A stretch of 64,000 bases of DNA from Zhongshania aquimaris (lineage in GTDB: Bacteria; Pseudomonadota; Gammaproteobacteria; Pseudomonadales; Spongiibacteraceae), in the NCBI RefSeq assembly GCF_019312595.1, contig NZ_JAHWDQ010000003.1, forward strand, positions 496,001 to 560,000, written 5' to 3'. Of this stretch, positions 37,372 through 46,749 are shown in pieces. Numbering within the stretch: position 1 is the stretch's first letter; every line of letters starts with the position of its first letter. The position numbers and the translations under genes are program-made. Below the pieces are notes generated by a model, which saw nothing but the letters and a program-made list of their open reading frames with translations, searched no databases and was not told where the DNA came from.

Positions 37372-39462
37372 TTAAAGTGTTTTTAAATATTCTTTTATCG
37401 CGCGCCGCTCGGTGACGGTCAACACGCTGGTAAATTCGTGACCACCATTACCTTGGCTATAAAGCTTAGTATTGTATATTTTCCGCTCTTCAATCTGCTG
37501 CGGAGTTAATATTGGCACATTGATTAAATTCCATGCCAAGCCACCATTGCCCCACAACAGCGATAGCGCGTCTTGTAGACTGGCGCCATTTGGATCCAGC
37601 GGATTGCAATCCACCCCAGGCGTAACCACACCAATAAGGGGTATGGGTAGCCCTGATCCGCATTCTATTTTGTCGTAACGCCAGCCAATTTTTTCAGCGT
37701 CGTATCCCGTCTTAAAACTGTAGTCAAAACCCATCACAACCTTGTCAGCTAAATCCGTCGGGGCGTCAATTGAACGGCGACGCCAGATAGCAGGCCGCGC
37801 ATCAGGATTTAACACACCGTCAATATCAGGCACCGAGCCATTATGGAAATACGGCGCAGTTGCCCACACACCGTAGAGCGGCGGCGCTAAATAACCCAAT
37901 TCTCGATCGCCACGCAGCGACTCATCGGCCCAGTCTCCACATAGTGATACGCCATCGTCATTAAATGGACCATCTGAATAGGCAAACCAATTGTTTCTCG
38001 AATAATCTGCTACCCGCTGAGAGTTACCGTTTAAGCGCGCAGGATCGGTATTGATAATATCGATAGGCGTAATGTACGCGGCAATACCGTCCAGTAGTGG
38101 TGAATCAAGATAGGTCTTGTCGTTTACATAACGCGGTGAATACGCACCGTGGCAACTAGCACAAGAACCATTGCCACCCTCGGGGCGCGCTACCGGATTA
38201 TTCAAACTTGGCGCCCAAAGATCTTTGGCGTGAAACAATATTGCTCCCGCCTCTGCTAGGTTTTCATCTATCTCGCCCAGCGCGGATTCAGGCCATACCG
38301 GTGCTTTTAATGAGCTTATCCACGCATCACTATCTTGTTGATTATCCAACACCCACTGCTTTGCCGCTTCAATATCGTTGAAGAAATCGGGGAAATGGAA
38401 TGACAACTCTATACGCTTGGCGTCGGTAACTTGGCCGCCGTCATAAAATTTGGCGCTGCGACTTCCCACATTCCACCACACCGGCGGATCTTCGGTTCCG
38501 GTTGACGGTTCAGCTTGTATTGTTAGGTAAGATGGAATCGTCTCGTAATCGGCAATCGTCAGCACACCAAAGAGCTGGAAGTTCGTTATATTGCCAGTCC
38601 CACGTACCTTGTTTTGAGAAATGATTGCCAAGGCAGCTTGCTGAGGGGCCAAACGCGCAAGCTCCGAAAACATGACGGTGATATCACTAAGACTATTGGT
38701 ACCATACCTCGGCCCCATCCCCTCGGCCTCATCAGCCAGGCCTACCGCGCCACCATGACAGATACTGCAGGTCACATTGAGCTGACCCGTCCACGTGCCA
38801 TCCGCCTCACGAAGCTGGGTAATTCCCATTGGCAGCTGACCGCTGCCGCCGCCATTGGCATTTGGATCTTCGCCCGGTAAAGGATAAGGGTTGCGCACCA
38901 CCGACAGCGGCATACCCCAGCGCTGAGCCACTAACTCGTCATATTGCGCGGGGCGCTCACTCAAGCCCCAAACAGACTTCCACATCTCTGCATAGGCACC
39001 TGCGGGAAAAGAGTAACTGGACTCACTGGCATCACCAGCAAAGAAACTCGCCGCACCGGGTCGGCCTTCTGCAGCAACCAAGGCCAAACCATGCTCTCGA
39101 CGCTGGCGAAGTTCGCCGCAATTTGCGGGCTGATTATCGTCTTGACAGGTTTGCCACCACGCATTCATTAACACGGCTTTATTTTCGTTTACGCCCGGTA
39201 CGACCATTTCGCGAGGATCAGCGGGAACCACTGTGCTATCAGGTTTACCTTCACAGTAATCATGCCAGTAATGACCGCCGCGGCGACTCACCAGCAGCTC
39301 TTGCGAGGCGGGGTTTGAACCAGAATCCGCGCCACCTGTGCCGCCACCTTCACTACCGCCGCCATCGGTCACGGGCTGCGACGAGGGGTTGCTCGATGAG
39401 CCACCACATGCGCTCAGCAACAACACAGAACACGTCGTTACAACGAATAGCAATTTTTGCAT
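37372..39462 (-). CDS. Dihaem c-type cytochrome lipoprotein, RoxA-like
   Basis: A 696-residue exported protein with a lipobox (LLLSACGG, Cys19), a Gly/Ser-rich linker and two haem-binding motifs, CSICH at 232-236 and CASCH at 434-438. The 202-residue gap between them and the LYGVWATAPYFHNGSVP stretch fit rubber oxygenase RoxA and related dihaem peroxidase-fold proteins. Polyisoprene cleavage is therefore possible but unproven; RoxA itself is secreted, not lipid-anchored. It is divergent from a TetR regulator with repeated operator-like words between them. Confidence 0.72.
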   Translation of the reverse strand: MQKLLFVVTTCSVLLLSACGGSSSNPSSQPVTDGGGSEGGGTGGADSGSNPASQELLVSRRGGHYWHDYCEGKPDSTVVPADPREMVVPGVNENKAVLMNAWWQTCQDDNQPANCGELRQRREHGLALVAAEGRPGAASFFAGDASESSYSFPAGAYAEMWKSVWGLSERPAQYDELVAQRWGMPLSVVRNPYPLPGEDPNANGGGSGQLPMGITQLREADGTWTGQLNVTCSICHGGAVGLADEAEGMGPRYGTNSLSDITVMFSELARLAPQQAALAIISQNKVRGTGNITNFQLFGVLTIADYETIPSYLTIQAEPSTGTEDPPVWWNVGSRSAKFYDGGQVTDAKRIELSFHFPDFFNDIEAAKQWVLDNQQDSDAWISSLKAPVWPESALGEIDENLAEAGAILFHAKDLWAPSLNNPVARPEGGNGSCASCHGAYSPRYVNDKTYLDSPLLDGIAAYITPIDIINTDPARLNGNSQRVADYSRNNWFAYSDGPFNDDGVSLCGDWADESLRGDRELGYLAPPLYGVWATAPYFHNGSVPDIDGVLNPDARPAIWRRRSIDAPTDLADKVVMGFDYSFKTGYDAEKIGWRYDKIECGSGLPIPLIGVVTPGVDCNPLDPNGASLQDALSLLWGNGGLAWNLINVPILTPQQIEERKIYNTKLYSQGNGGHEFTSVLTVTERRAIKEYLKTL

Positions 39463-39515
39463 TTCTAGTCTGCCTCACACATTTTTATTGTTATCTTTGC
39501 ATAAACAGCATTACT

Positions 39516-39555
39516 GTACTTTTGTATGTTTTAACAATTTGTACATTTGTATGTT
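39516..39555. promoter_or_regulatory. Candidate TetR operator repeats
   Basis: The 15-base words GTACTTTTGTATGTT (39516-39530) and GTACATTTGTATGTT (39541-39555) differ at one position and start 25 bases apart, in the 120-base space between the divergent RoxA-like and TetR genes. Confidence 0.6.
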
Positions 39556-39582
39556 ATTTATGTCAAGTGCTATGATTCGACC

Positions 39583-40233
39583 ATGACTGAAAATACTGCT
39601 AACAATTACGCCACTCCAGCCGCTGTCCCTGCCGCTAGGTCACCGCAACAAGCCCGCGGTCACCAGCGTTTTGAGCGGATACTAGAAGCTGCTGAGGAGC
39701 AACTCATACAGCGCGGCTTAAGTGATTTCTCAATCCCAGAATTAGCCTCGTCACTGAAATGCACACGAACCAGCATCTATCACTTTTTCCCAACGCCCTA
39801 CGCCATTCTCAATGAGCTAACGCGACGTCACTTAATGACACTGGAAGAAAAAGTAGAAAAGTTGAGCTATACCATTGAAGGAAAAGCGTGGCAGGAGGTG
39901 ATTACCGAGGTCGCCGATATCGTGGCCGATTATTACAACCAGCACCATGCCGCCCGTATACTCATTCTAGGCAGCGTCGCCAGCCACGAAAGCCACCAGG
40001 CACTGCACCTGACGATTTCGCACATTGGTCGTCATGTAGATACTCTGATGCGAGCGATAGGCGTGATATTACCGAGTGAAAACCCCGACGCCAAAGCGCT
40101 CGTGGTAGAACTGGGCACCGCGTGCTTGCGACTATCGTATTTTCTGCATGGCGAAATCACGCCAGCCTATCGACAGGAATGCGCCGTTGCGATGATCGCC
40201 TATTTAGAGCGAATCGTTCAGCAAGGCCGGTAA
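39583..40233 (+). CDS. TetR-family transcriptional regulator
   Basis: A 216-residue TetR-type repressor. The DNA-binding domain covers about residues 25-70, with RILEAAEEQLIQRGLSDFSI and the recognition helix CTRTSIYHFFPTPYAILNEL; the rest is a helical ligand-binding domain. The ATG at 39583 is preferred over an upstream in-frame ATG that lies in the operator repeats. It is divergent from the RoxA-like cytochrome gene, which it probably controls. Confidence 0.85.
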   Translation: MTENTANNYATPAAVPAARSPQQARGHQRFERILEAAEEQLIQRGLSDFSIPELASSLKCTRTSIYHFFPTPYAILNELTRRHLMTLEEKVEKLSYTIEGKAWQEVITEVADIVADYYNQHHAARILILGSVASHESHQALHLTISHIGRHVDTLMRAIGVILPSENPDAKALVVELGTACLRLSYFLHGEITPAYRQECAVAMIAYLERIVQQGR

Positions 40234-40274
40234 CGCCGATCGCACGAGACCGGCATTTATCAAGCGGCGATTTA

Positions 40275-42548
40275 CTATGCGACTTTGCAAGCCAGCGTAT
40301 TTAAGGGTGACTTACCACTATCGCGACAGGCGTCCACCGCGCTCATAAATTCATCGCCCCACACGGTTATATCGTTGTGCTTAACCACATCATAAGCCTC
40401 ACGCATTCGGCTGCGAGCCTCATCGCGTTTTAAAGTGAGCGCTAAATAACAGGTTTTCACCAATTCAGTTCGGTCATGGGGGTTTGCCAATATGGGACCT
40501 CTCAGCTCCGCCGCGGCGCCTGCAAATTCCGACAATACCAACACACCCGAGCCGTCCGTCATCCCTTGGGTGGCGATATATTCCTTGGCCACCAAATTCA
40601 GGCCATCCCGCAGCGGGGTAATCCACATGACATCCGCCATGCTGTAATACGCGACTAATTCCGCAAACGGCAAACTGCGGAAGAAGAACTGCAGGGGAGT
40701 CCAACCTACTTTGGCAAAGCGGCCATTAATGCGTCCCACGGCTTGTTCTATCTGACTTTGTAAGTCGCGATATATTGTCATTTCGCTAGCAGCCGGCACA
40801 CAGACCATCATCAGCGTCACTTTGTCGTGCAGGTCGGGGTACTCATCAAGTAAACGCTCATACGCTTCTAACTGTTCAATTATGCCTTTGGTGTAGTCTA
40901 ATCTTCCCACCGACAAAATCATCCGGGTACCCTGTAGCTCGTGTCGTAGCTCCTCCATTCGCTGCTGAACTTTGACCTCTTTCAGCGCGTTTTCTACCCG
41001 CTTTAAGTCCAAGCCGACAGGATGAGCGCCCAAACGAATTCGGCGATCATTAACCTTAATCTCGGTACTCATTTCGTCTAGCCCAACGGCGCAGCCATAG
41101 GTGAAAAAGCGCGGCGCGCAATTCACTTTTTCGGTCACCTCCAAGGGAGTTACCCCCCGCGCCACGTCGACAAAATTCTCAGACTGGCGGGGAATATGAA
41201 AGCCGATATAGTCACACTGCAGCAGGCTGCCGATAATATCCCGGCGCCATGGGATAACGTTAAACACGTCTGCGGAAGGAAAATAAGTATGATGAAAAAA
41301 GGCGATAACAACGTCTGGGCGCAATTCCCGCAAAAACGCCGGTACCATCCATAAATTATAATCATGTATCCATATGGTGGCGCCTTCAGCCGCCTCTGCT
41401 GCCGCTGCCTCTGCAAAGCGGCGATTCACATCGAGAAAGACCTGCCAGTGATCCTCTCTAAACGTTGCGCGCTCCCAGAAGGTATGCAAGGTAGGCCAAA
41501 AGGCTTCTTTCGAGAATTTTTTATAAAACACATCAACATCGCTTTTACTCAGGGCCACCCGCGACGCAACAAGATTGGGATACTGCTCGGTATCCACCTC
41601 GGTATGCGTTTCAAACTTGCCATCGCTAGGCTCGTGAACAGACCACGCCACCCACGAGCCCGCGCGCCCATCGGCAAAAAAGCTCATTAAAGTCGGGATA
41701 ATGCCATTGGGCGAGGTGGGTTTACGGCGAATAGTCTGGCCATTTTCACGAAATTCTTCATAGGGAAGCCGGTGATACACGATCACCAGATCAGACTTTC
41801 CCGGCACCGCCACATCGCGCTGCTCTGCCTCCATTCCCGCCGCACCTAAAAATCCAAAATGCGCAAAGGCTTGCAATATACCGCCACAACCTGGCTCGTC
41901 AGCGTGATACACCCGTGCGCGGTTTTCGGTTCCCTGCAACAAAGCCGACTCCGACTCGCCCACGCAAACACCGATAAAGCCATGCTCGTACATAGACAGA
42001 TCATTGAGGGTATCACCTGCGACCAGCACCTCTTCGTCGCTTATGCCAAGTAACTCCACCAAACCCCGTAGGGTTGATCCTTTATTGACACCTTTCGGCA
42101 GAATATCGAGATACAAGCCAGCCGAGTACAATAGATCGCAATCCAAATCTCGCACCGCATCTTCAAGCTCAGCACTGATAGCGTCGGCGCCGCAGAAGAA
42201 AGAGAAACGCCGCTCCTGAGGCACATCTTGACGCTGTAAATCAGGAATATGTGCCACCGTCTGCTCGACCACATGCTCGCCAGGCCAGCGCTTATCAATA
42301 TCGCCCTGCAGTGGTTGAATGGCTTGTTGAGTATGTCCATCAACGACGGTACAGCCCACATCGCAAATAATGTAATCGGGTTCGGGAATTGTCGGATCAG
42401 CCAGTAAAGGCAGCACCGACTCTAGCCCGCGGCCAGTGACAAAGGCCAATTTGATTTCGGGGTGCGCCACAATCAATTGATAGAGCTTAAGGCGCTGATC
42501 GTTATCGCCCGCGAGAAATGTGCCGTCTAAATCTGTTGCTAATAGCAT
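40275..42548 (-). CDS. Glucosylglycerol-phosphate synthase/phosphatase fusion (GgpPS-type)
   Basis: A 757-residue fusion. Residues 1-about 250 form a HAD phosphatase domain of the sucrose-phosphatase type (ATDLDGTFLAGD with Asp6 and Asp8, then AGDTLNDLSMYE). Residues about 255-740 form a GT20 glycosyltransferase with WIHDYNLWMVPAFL, FFHHTYFPS, SVGRLDYTKGI and TPLRDGLNLVAKEY. The same domain order, phosphatase first, is known for glucosylglycerol-phosphate synthase/phosphatase proteins that make the osmolyte glucosylglycerol in salt-stressed gammaproteobacteria. A trehalose-phosphate synthase role is the alternative. AGGT precedes the ATG. Confidence 0.85.
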   Translation of the reverse strand: MLLATDLDGTFLAGDNDQRLKLYQLIVAHPEIKLAFVTGRGLESVLPLLADPTIPEPDYIICDVGCTVVDGHTQQAIQPLQGDIDKRWPGEHVVEQTVAHIPDLQRQDVPQERRFSFFCGADAISAELEDAVRDLDCDLLYSAGLYLDILPKGVNKGSTLRGLVELLGISDEEVLVAGDTLNDLSMYEHGFIGVCVGESESALLQGTENRARVYHADEPGCGGILQAFAHFGFLGAAGMEAEQRDVAVPGKSDLVIVYHRLPYEEFRENGQTIRRKPTSPNGIIPTLMSFFADGRAGSWVAWSVHEPSDGKFETHTEVDTEQYPNLVASRVALSKSDVDVFYKKFSKEAFWPTLHTFWERATFREDHWQVFLDVNRRFAEAAAAEAAEGATIWIHDYNLWMVPAFLRELRPDVVIAFFHHTYFPSADVFNVIPWRRDIIGSLLQCDYIGFHIPRQSENFVDVARGVTPLEVTEKVNCAPRFFTYGCAVGLDEMSTEIKVNDRRIRLGAHPVGLDLKRVENALKEVKVQQRMEELRHELQGTRMILSVGRLDYTKGIIEQLEAYERLLDEYPDLHDKVTLMMVCVPAASEMTIYRDLQSQIEQAVGRINGRFAKVGWTPLQFFFRSLPFAELVAYYSMADVMWITPLRDGLNLVAKEYIATQGMTDGSGVLVLSEFAGAAAELRGPILANPHDRTELVKTCYLALTLKRDEARSRMREAYDVVKHNDITVWGDEFMSAVDACRDSGKSPLNTLACKVA

Positions 42549-42942
42549 TTTAATACCTGCGTTTGAACGCAGAGCCCAGCTCCCACCAGACTCCGGGTGC
42601 TGTTATAAAAATTCATAACACCAACATACTACACAGCGCCACCACATATATATCTAAATAATTTTAGCTGCATAAGAATTGTGCAAACGAAATCATGCAG
42701 ATTTTGTGCCGACCAAAAATCATTAAATACTGAAAATACCGCTAAAAATGCCAGCACACGCGCTTCTCGACGAATTTTAAGAAAATCGAATTTTTATCAA
42801 AAAATATAATATTCGCATTTTTAAAAATCTCAGTGCATTAACAAATGAAAAAGCGCACCAAAGTCGACCACGCTTAAGAATGTTAGAATTTATTGAAAGT
42901 TAGTTTGCCCCAACGCAAAAGCTGTGCCACAGTAAAAACGCA
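42549..42942. other. AT-rich divergent promoter region of the osmolyte genes
   Basis: About 390 bases between the divergent glucosylglycerol synthesis gene and the ectoine-degradation cluster. The central part (42660-42890) is strongly AT-rich, with A- and T-runs, and could hold both promoters. No reading frame, repeat or RNA gene was recognised. Confidence 0.45.
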
Positions 42943-44136
42943 ATGACTGATTTCTGGCTGACCACAATGGCCGCCGCGCAAACCCTGCGCCGCGACCTGC
43001 ACGCCCACCCCGAGCCTGGCTGGCAAGAGGTTCGCACCGCTGAAACCGTGCGTAATACCCTCGATAAATTGGCTATACCGTGGCGCAAATGCGCCGGCAC
43101 AGGCACCATTGCCACATTACAGCCGGCAACCCCACGAGACGGCGCTAAACATATCGCTCTGCGTGGTGATATAGACGCCCTCCCCATCGTTGAGCAAACC
43201 GGCAAAGCGTGGTCATCTACCAAATCGGGTTGTATGCACGCCTGTGGCCACGACGGCCACACCGCAACGCTATTGGCCAGCGCGCAATGGCTAAAACACA
43301 ATGAACAAAGCTTGTCTGGGCCGGTCACACTATTATTCCAACCGGCAGAAGAAGGCGGACACGGCGCGCGCGAAATGATTAACGAAGGCGCAATAGACGA
43401 TATCGACGAAATTTATGGCTGGCACAACTGGCCAGCAATACCCTTCGGCAAGCTTGTCTGCCCCGACGATATTATTATGTGTGGTAACGGTACATTTAGC
43501 ATTACAGTGACTGGCAAGGGCGGGCACGCCAGCCAACCCGAACTCTGCCGCGACCCTGTGCTTGCGGCCAGTGCGATTACCCTAGCTCTACAACAAATTG
43601 TGAGTCGTCGCCTGGCGCCACAGCAAGCAGCGGTGATTAGCATCACCTCCTTTATGGCCGACAGCGGCCCCACTATTATTCCGCAGCAAGCGGTACTGGG
43701 AGGAAGCATTCGCGTTCCCGATGACGCCACCCGCGAACAAATTAACGCCCTTATTACTGACGTTAGCCAGCAGACCGCGCACAGTTATGGGGTGGAATGC
43801 CAAGTGGAAATAACACCGCGTTATAACCCCACTATCAACCATGCCGCACAGGCACAACACGTTCGCCAACTATGGCAAGCCAGCTACGGTGTCGATTCAA
43901 TTGATTTGAATACCCGCACGCCGATTATGGCATCTGAAGATTTTAGTTATTACCTGCGGGAGATCCCGGGCGCATTTGCTCTCATTGGCGCCAACGACGG
44001 TGACGCGCATCATCAAGTGCCCTGCCACAGCCCACATTACGACTTTAACGACAACTTAATTCCGCTAGTAAGCACTTTGTTCTCTCGCCTTTGCGGCGTG
44101 ACGACGCCAGAAAAACCTGCACAACAAACCATCTGA
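42943..44136 (+). CDS. doeB2: M20 amidohydrolase, N-acetyl-diaminobutyrate deacetylase (DoeB2-like)
   Basis: A 397-residue M20-family metal-dependent deacylase. Metal-site motifs are MHACGHDGHTA (Cys101, His103) near residue 100, FQPAEEGGHGA near 133 and the late MASEDFSYYL and HSPHYDFND. The family includes hippurate hydrolases; the assignment to removal of the acetyl group from N2-acetyl-2,4-diaminobutyrate rests on its place before a diaminobutyrate transaminase and an ectoine hydrolase. The ATG has no clear ribosome binding site. Confidence 0.75.
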   Translation: MTDFWLTTMAAAQTLRRDLHAHPEPGWQEVRTAETVRNTLDKLAIPWRKCAGTGTIATLQPATPRDGAKHIALRGDIDALPIVEQTGKAWSSTKSGCMHACGHDGHTATLLASAQWLKHNEQSLSGPVTLLFQPAEEGGHGAREMINEGAIDDIDEIYGWHNWPAIPFGKLVCPDDIIMCGNGTFSITVTGKGGHASQPELCRDPVLAASAITLALQQIVSRRLAPQQAAVISITSFMADSGPTIIPQQAVLGGSIRVPDDATREQINALITDVSQQTAHSYGVECQVEITPRYNPTINHAAQAQHVRQLWQASYGVDSIDLNTRTPIMASEDFSYYLREIPGAFALIGANDGDAHHQVPCHSPHYDFNDNLIPLVSTLFSRLCGVTTPEKPAQQTI

Positions 44137-44189
44137 AAATAGCATCCCGTCGGCATATCGACGGACTTTATTTACATGAAGGAGTTCGC

Positions 44190-45428
44190 ATGAGTATTTT
44201 TGAGCAACGTGAATCTGACATCCGCGCCTATTGCCGTGTTTACCCTGTGGTGTTCGACAAGGCCAGCAATGCGCGCCAAACCGACGAAAACGGTAAGCAG
44301 TACATCGACTTTTTTGCCGGCGCCGGCGTATTGAATTTTGGTCACAACAACCCGCGCATGAAAAAAGCCATGATTCAGTATTTAGAATCAGACGGCGTTA
44401 CCCATACCCTAGACATGCATTCCACCGCCAAGCGAGCATTTATGGAACGCTTTGTAAAAACCATACTTGAACCCCGCAATATGGATCACAAAATGCAGTT
44501 TATGGGCCCCACCGGCACCAATGCCGTTGAAGCTGCATTAAAAATTTCCAGACGCGCAACCGGCAGACAGGAAATAGCCGCCTTTACCCACGGCTTTCAC
44601 GGCATGACCTTAGGGTCACTCGCCTGCACCGCCAACGCCTATTTCCGCGGCGCCGCGGGCGTGCCGCTCAACCACGTTTCGCATCATAAATTTGGCTGTA
44701 TGGAATACCTTGATCAGCTAGCCAGCTATTACGCGGACGCCTCTAGCGGCATTACACCGCCCGCTGCATTTTTAGTCGAAACCATACAAGCGGAAGGTGG
44801 TGTTAACGTCGCCAGCAAGGAATGGTTGCAAGGCCTAGCGAAACTCGCCAAAGATGTGGGCGCGCTATTTATTGTTGATGACATCCAAGTCGGCTGCGGC
44901 CGCACCGGAAGCTACTTTAGCTTTGACAATATGGATCTCGACCCCGACGTTGTTTGCCTTGCCAAAGGCGTTGGCGGCATGGGTACGCCCATGGCACTCA
45001 ACCTCGTCAAACCCGAGATCGACAAACACTGGTCGCCCGGCGAACACACCGGCACCTTTCGCGGCCAGTCGCTGAGTTTTGTGGCGGGTTCTGAAGCACT
45101 AAGTTATTTCGAAGATGATGAACTGATGACTGAGGTCGGCGGTAAAGCCGAGGTCATGGCGCGGGCACTAGCACCACTGGAGAAAAATTTTAAAGCCGTA
45201 ACTGTACGCGGCAAAGGCATGATTCTGGGCTTGGATGTGGGCGGTGGCGAGCATGCCAAAGCCATCGTCGACAGCTGTTTTGCCGATGGCTTGCTCATTG
45301 CCAGCTGCGGCACAGGCGGGCGCGTTGTTAAATTAATTCCGCCCCTCACTATCCCCGACGACGACCTGCAACAGGGGCTAGACGTGCTGGTACGCAACAC
45401 CACTAAAGTGATGGAGGGTGTCGCATGA
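44190..45428 (+). CDS. doeD: L-2,4-diaminobutyrate transaminase (DoeD/EctB-type)
   Basis: A 412-residue class III PLP aminotransferase closely resembling EctB (FFAGAGVLNFGHNNPRM, GVTHTLDMHS, FVDDIQVGCGRTG-like FIVDDIQVGCGRTGSYF). The PLP lysine is in CLAKGVGG. There is no ectA or ectC nearby, and an ectoine hydrolase gene follows with a four-base overlap, so it most likely works in degradation, turning diaminobutyrate into aspartate semialdehyde. The ATG at 44190 is chosen for its AAGGAG; the frame extends upstream into the preceding gene. Confidence 0.82.
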   Translation: MSIFEQRESDIRAYCRVYPVVFDKASNARQTDENGKQYIDFFAGAGVLNFGHNNPRMKKAMIQYLESDGVTHTLDMHSTAKRAFMERFVKTILEPRNMDHKMQFMGPTGTNAVEAALKISRRATGRQEIAAFTHGFHGMTLGSLACTANAYFRGAAGVPLNHVSHHKFGCMEYLDQLASYYADASSGITPPAAFLVETIQAEGGVNVASKEWLQGLAKLAKDVGALFIVDDIQVGCGRTGSYFSFDNMDLDPDVVCLAKGVGGMGTPMALNLVKPEIDKHWSPGEHTGTFRGQSLSFVAGSEALSYFEDDELMTEVGGKAEVMARALAPLEKNFKAVTVRGKGMILGLDVGGGEHAKAIVDSCFADGLLIASCGTGGRVVKLIPPLTIPDDDLQQGLDVLVRNTTKVMEGVA

Positions 45429-46696
45429 TTGAACGCGATGATATGACCTTCCCCTTTGAAGAATACCAGCGTCGCCTTAGTGAGTTGCGACTGCGTATTG
45501 CAGATAGGCGCTTAGATGCAGTGGTGATTTCTGATCCAGAAAACATCATGTATCTGACCGATTACCAAACCACCGGTTACTCCTTCTTCCAAGCGCTAGT
45601 GGTGCCCGTAGACGACGAGCCCTTTATGATTACCCGCGCACTAGAAGAATCCAATATCATCGCCCGCACCTGGGTAGAGCGTACCCGCCCCTACCCCGAC
45701 ACCGGCGATGCCATCCAGATGCTGGTCGATGCGCTGCGAGAATTTGGGCTGGCCAATAAACGTATTGGCTACGAGCGAAACAGCTATTTTTTCCCTGCCT
45801 ACCAACAAGATCGCATCCACACCACACTGACCGACGCTAAGTTACTCGACTGCTTCGGTATTGTTGAGCAAGGCCGAATTTGCAAATCGCCAGCTGAAAT
45901 ACAACTTATGCGCAAAGCCGCGCTGGCCACCGAAGCAGGTATGCAAGCGGGCATAGATGCGTGCAAAGCCGGTGTCACCGAAAATGAAATTGGCGCCGCC
46001 ATTAGTGCCGCCATGTTCCGTGCTGGCGGTGAACCGCCCGCAGTAATGCCATACGTAACGTCTGGACCCCGAACCATGATTGGTCACGCCACCTGGGAGG
46101 GGCGATCGGTATTACCCGGCGAACATGTATTCTTGGAAGTTGGCGGCTGCTTCCGCCGCTACCACACCGCGATGATGCGCACCGTTGTACTCGGCAAACT
46201 CAGCGACTCCATGTATCACGCCCAAGAGCGAATGAAGCATGCCTTGCACGCCGTTCACGAAAAAGTACAACCCGGCATGACCGTCTCTGACGCCGATAAT
46301 CTGGTGCGAAATATTATTTCTGAAAACGACGTTGGCGCGCGACTGATTACCCGCTCAGGCTACTCAATCGGCATTGCCTTTCCACCCAGCTGGGACGAAG
46401 GTTATATCGTCAGCCTTAAGCAAGGGGAATCCACCGTGCTACAGCCCGGCATGACCTTCCATATTATTCCATGGATGTGGGGAGTAGACGGCGATAAAAC
46501 CTGTGGCATTTCAGACACAATTTATATCACTGACACCGGCTGTGAATCATTTTTCAGCATGAACAGAGACTTCACCGTCAAACCAGAACAGGCGGAACCG
46601 GCACTTTTAGAATTTGATGAAGCACGTAAAAACAAGCGGGAAAAAGCCGAAGCCAACACAAACGATGAGAAGGCCAAAGCAAAAAGCAGCGAGTAA
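45425..46696 (+). CDS. doeA: Ectoine hydrolase DoeA
   Basis: A 423-residue creatinase/M24-fold hydrolase that opens the ring of ectoine to give N-acetyl-diaminobutyrate. The N-terminal creatinase-like domain has VVISDPENIMYLTDYQTTGY and the C-terminal pita-bread domain has MIGHATWEGRSVLPGEHVFLEVGGCFRRYH and SIGIAFPPSWDEG, characteristic of DoeA/EutD rather than of prolidase. Its ATG overlaps the doeD stop (ATGA), so the two are translationally coupled. The final 30 residues are Lys/Glu/Ala-rich and probably disordered. Confidence 0.88.
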   Translation: MIERDDMTFPFEEYQRRLSELRLRIADRRLDAVVISDPENIMYLTDYQTTGYSFFQALVVPVDDEPFMITRALEESNIIARTWVERTRPYPDTGDAIQMLVDALREFGLANKRIGYERNSYFFPAYQQDRIHTTLTDAKLLDCFGIVEQGRICKSPAEIQLMRKAALATEAGMQAGIDACKAGVTENEIGAAISAAMFRAGGEPPAVMPYVTSGPRTMIGHATWEGRSVLPGEHVFLEVGGCFRRYHTAMMRTVVLGKLSDSMYHAQERMKHALHAVHEKVQPGMTVSDADNLVRNIISENDVGARLITRSGYSIGIAFPPSWDEGYIVSLKQGESTVLQPGMTFHIIPWMWGVDGDKTCGISDTIYITDTGCESFFSMNRDFTVKPEQAEPALLEFDEARKNKREKAEANTNDEKAKAKSSE

Positions 46697-46749
46697 TGAA
46701 TAACCTTGCTTAAGACGCTTCTGACAACACCGACATCAACGAGGTAACC

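Noticed and set aside
38829-39575. 248-codon plus-strand frame antisense to the RoxA-like cytochrome gene
   Set aside because: The composition (Arg, His and Gln-rich) and lack of homology or ribosome binding site mark it as a shadow of the minus-strand gene, which has two clear haem motifs.
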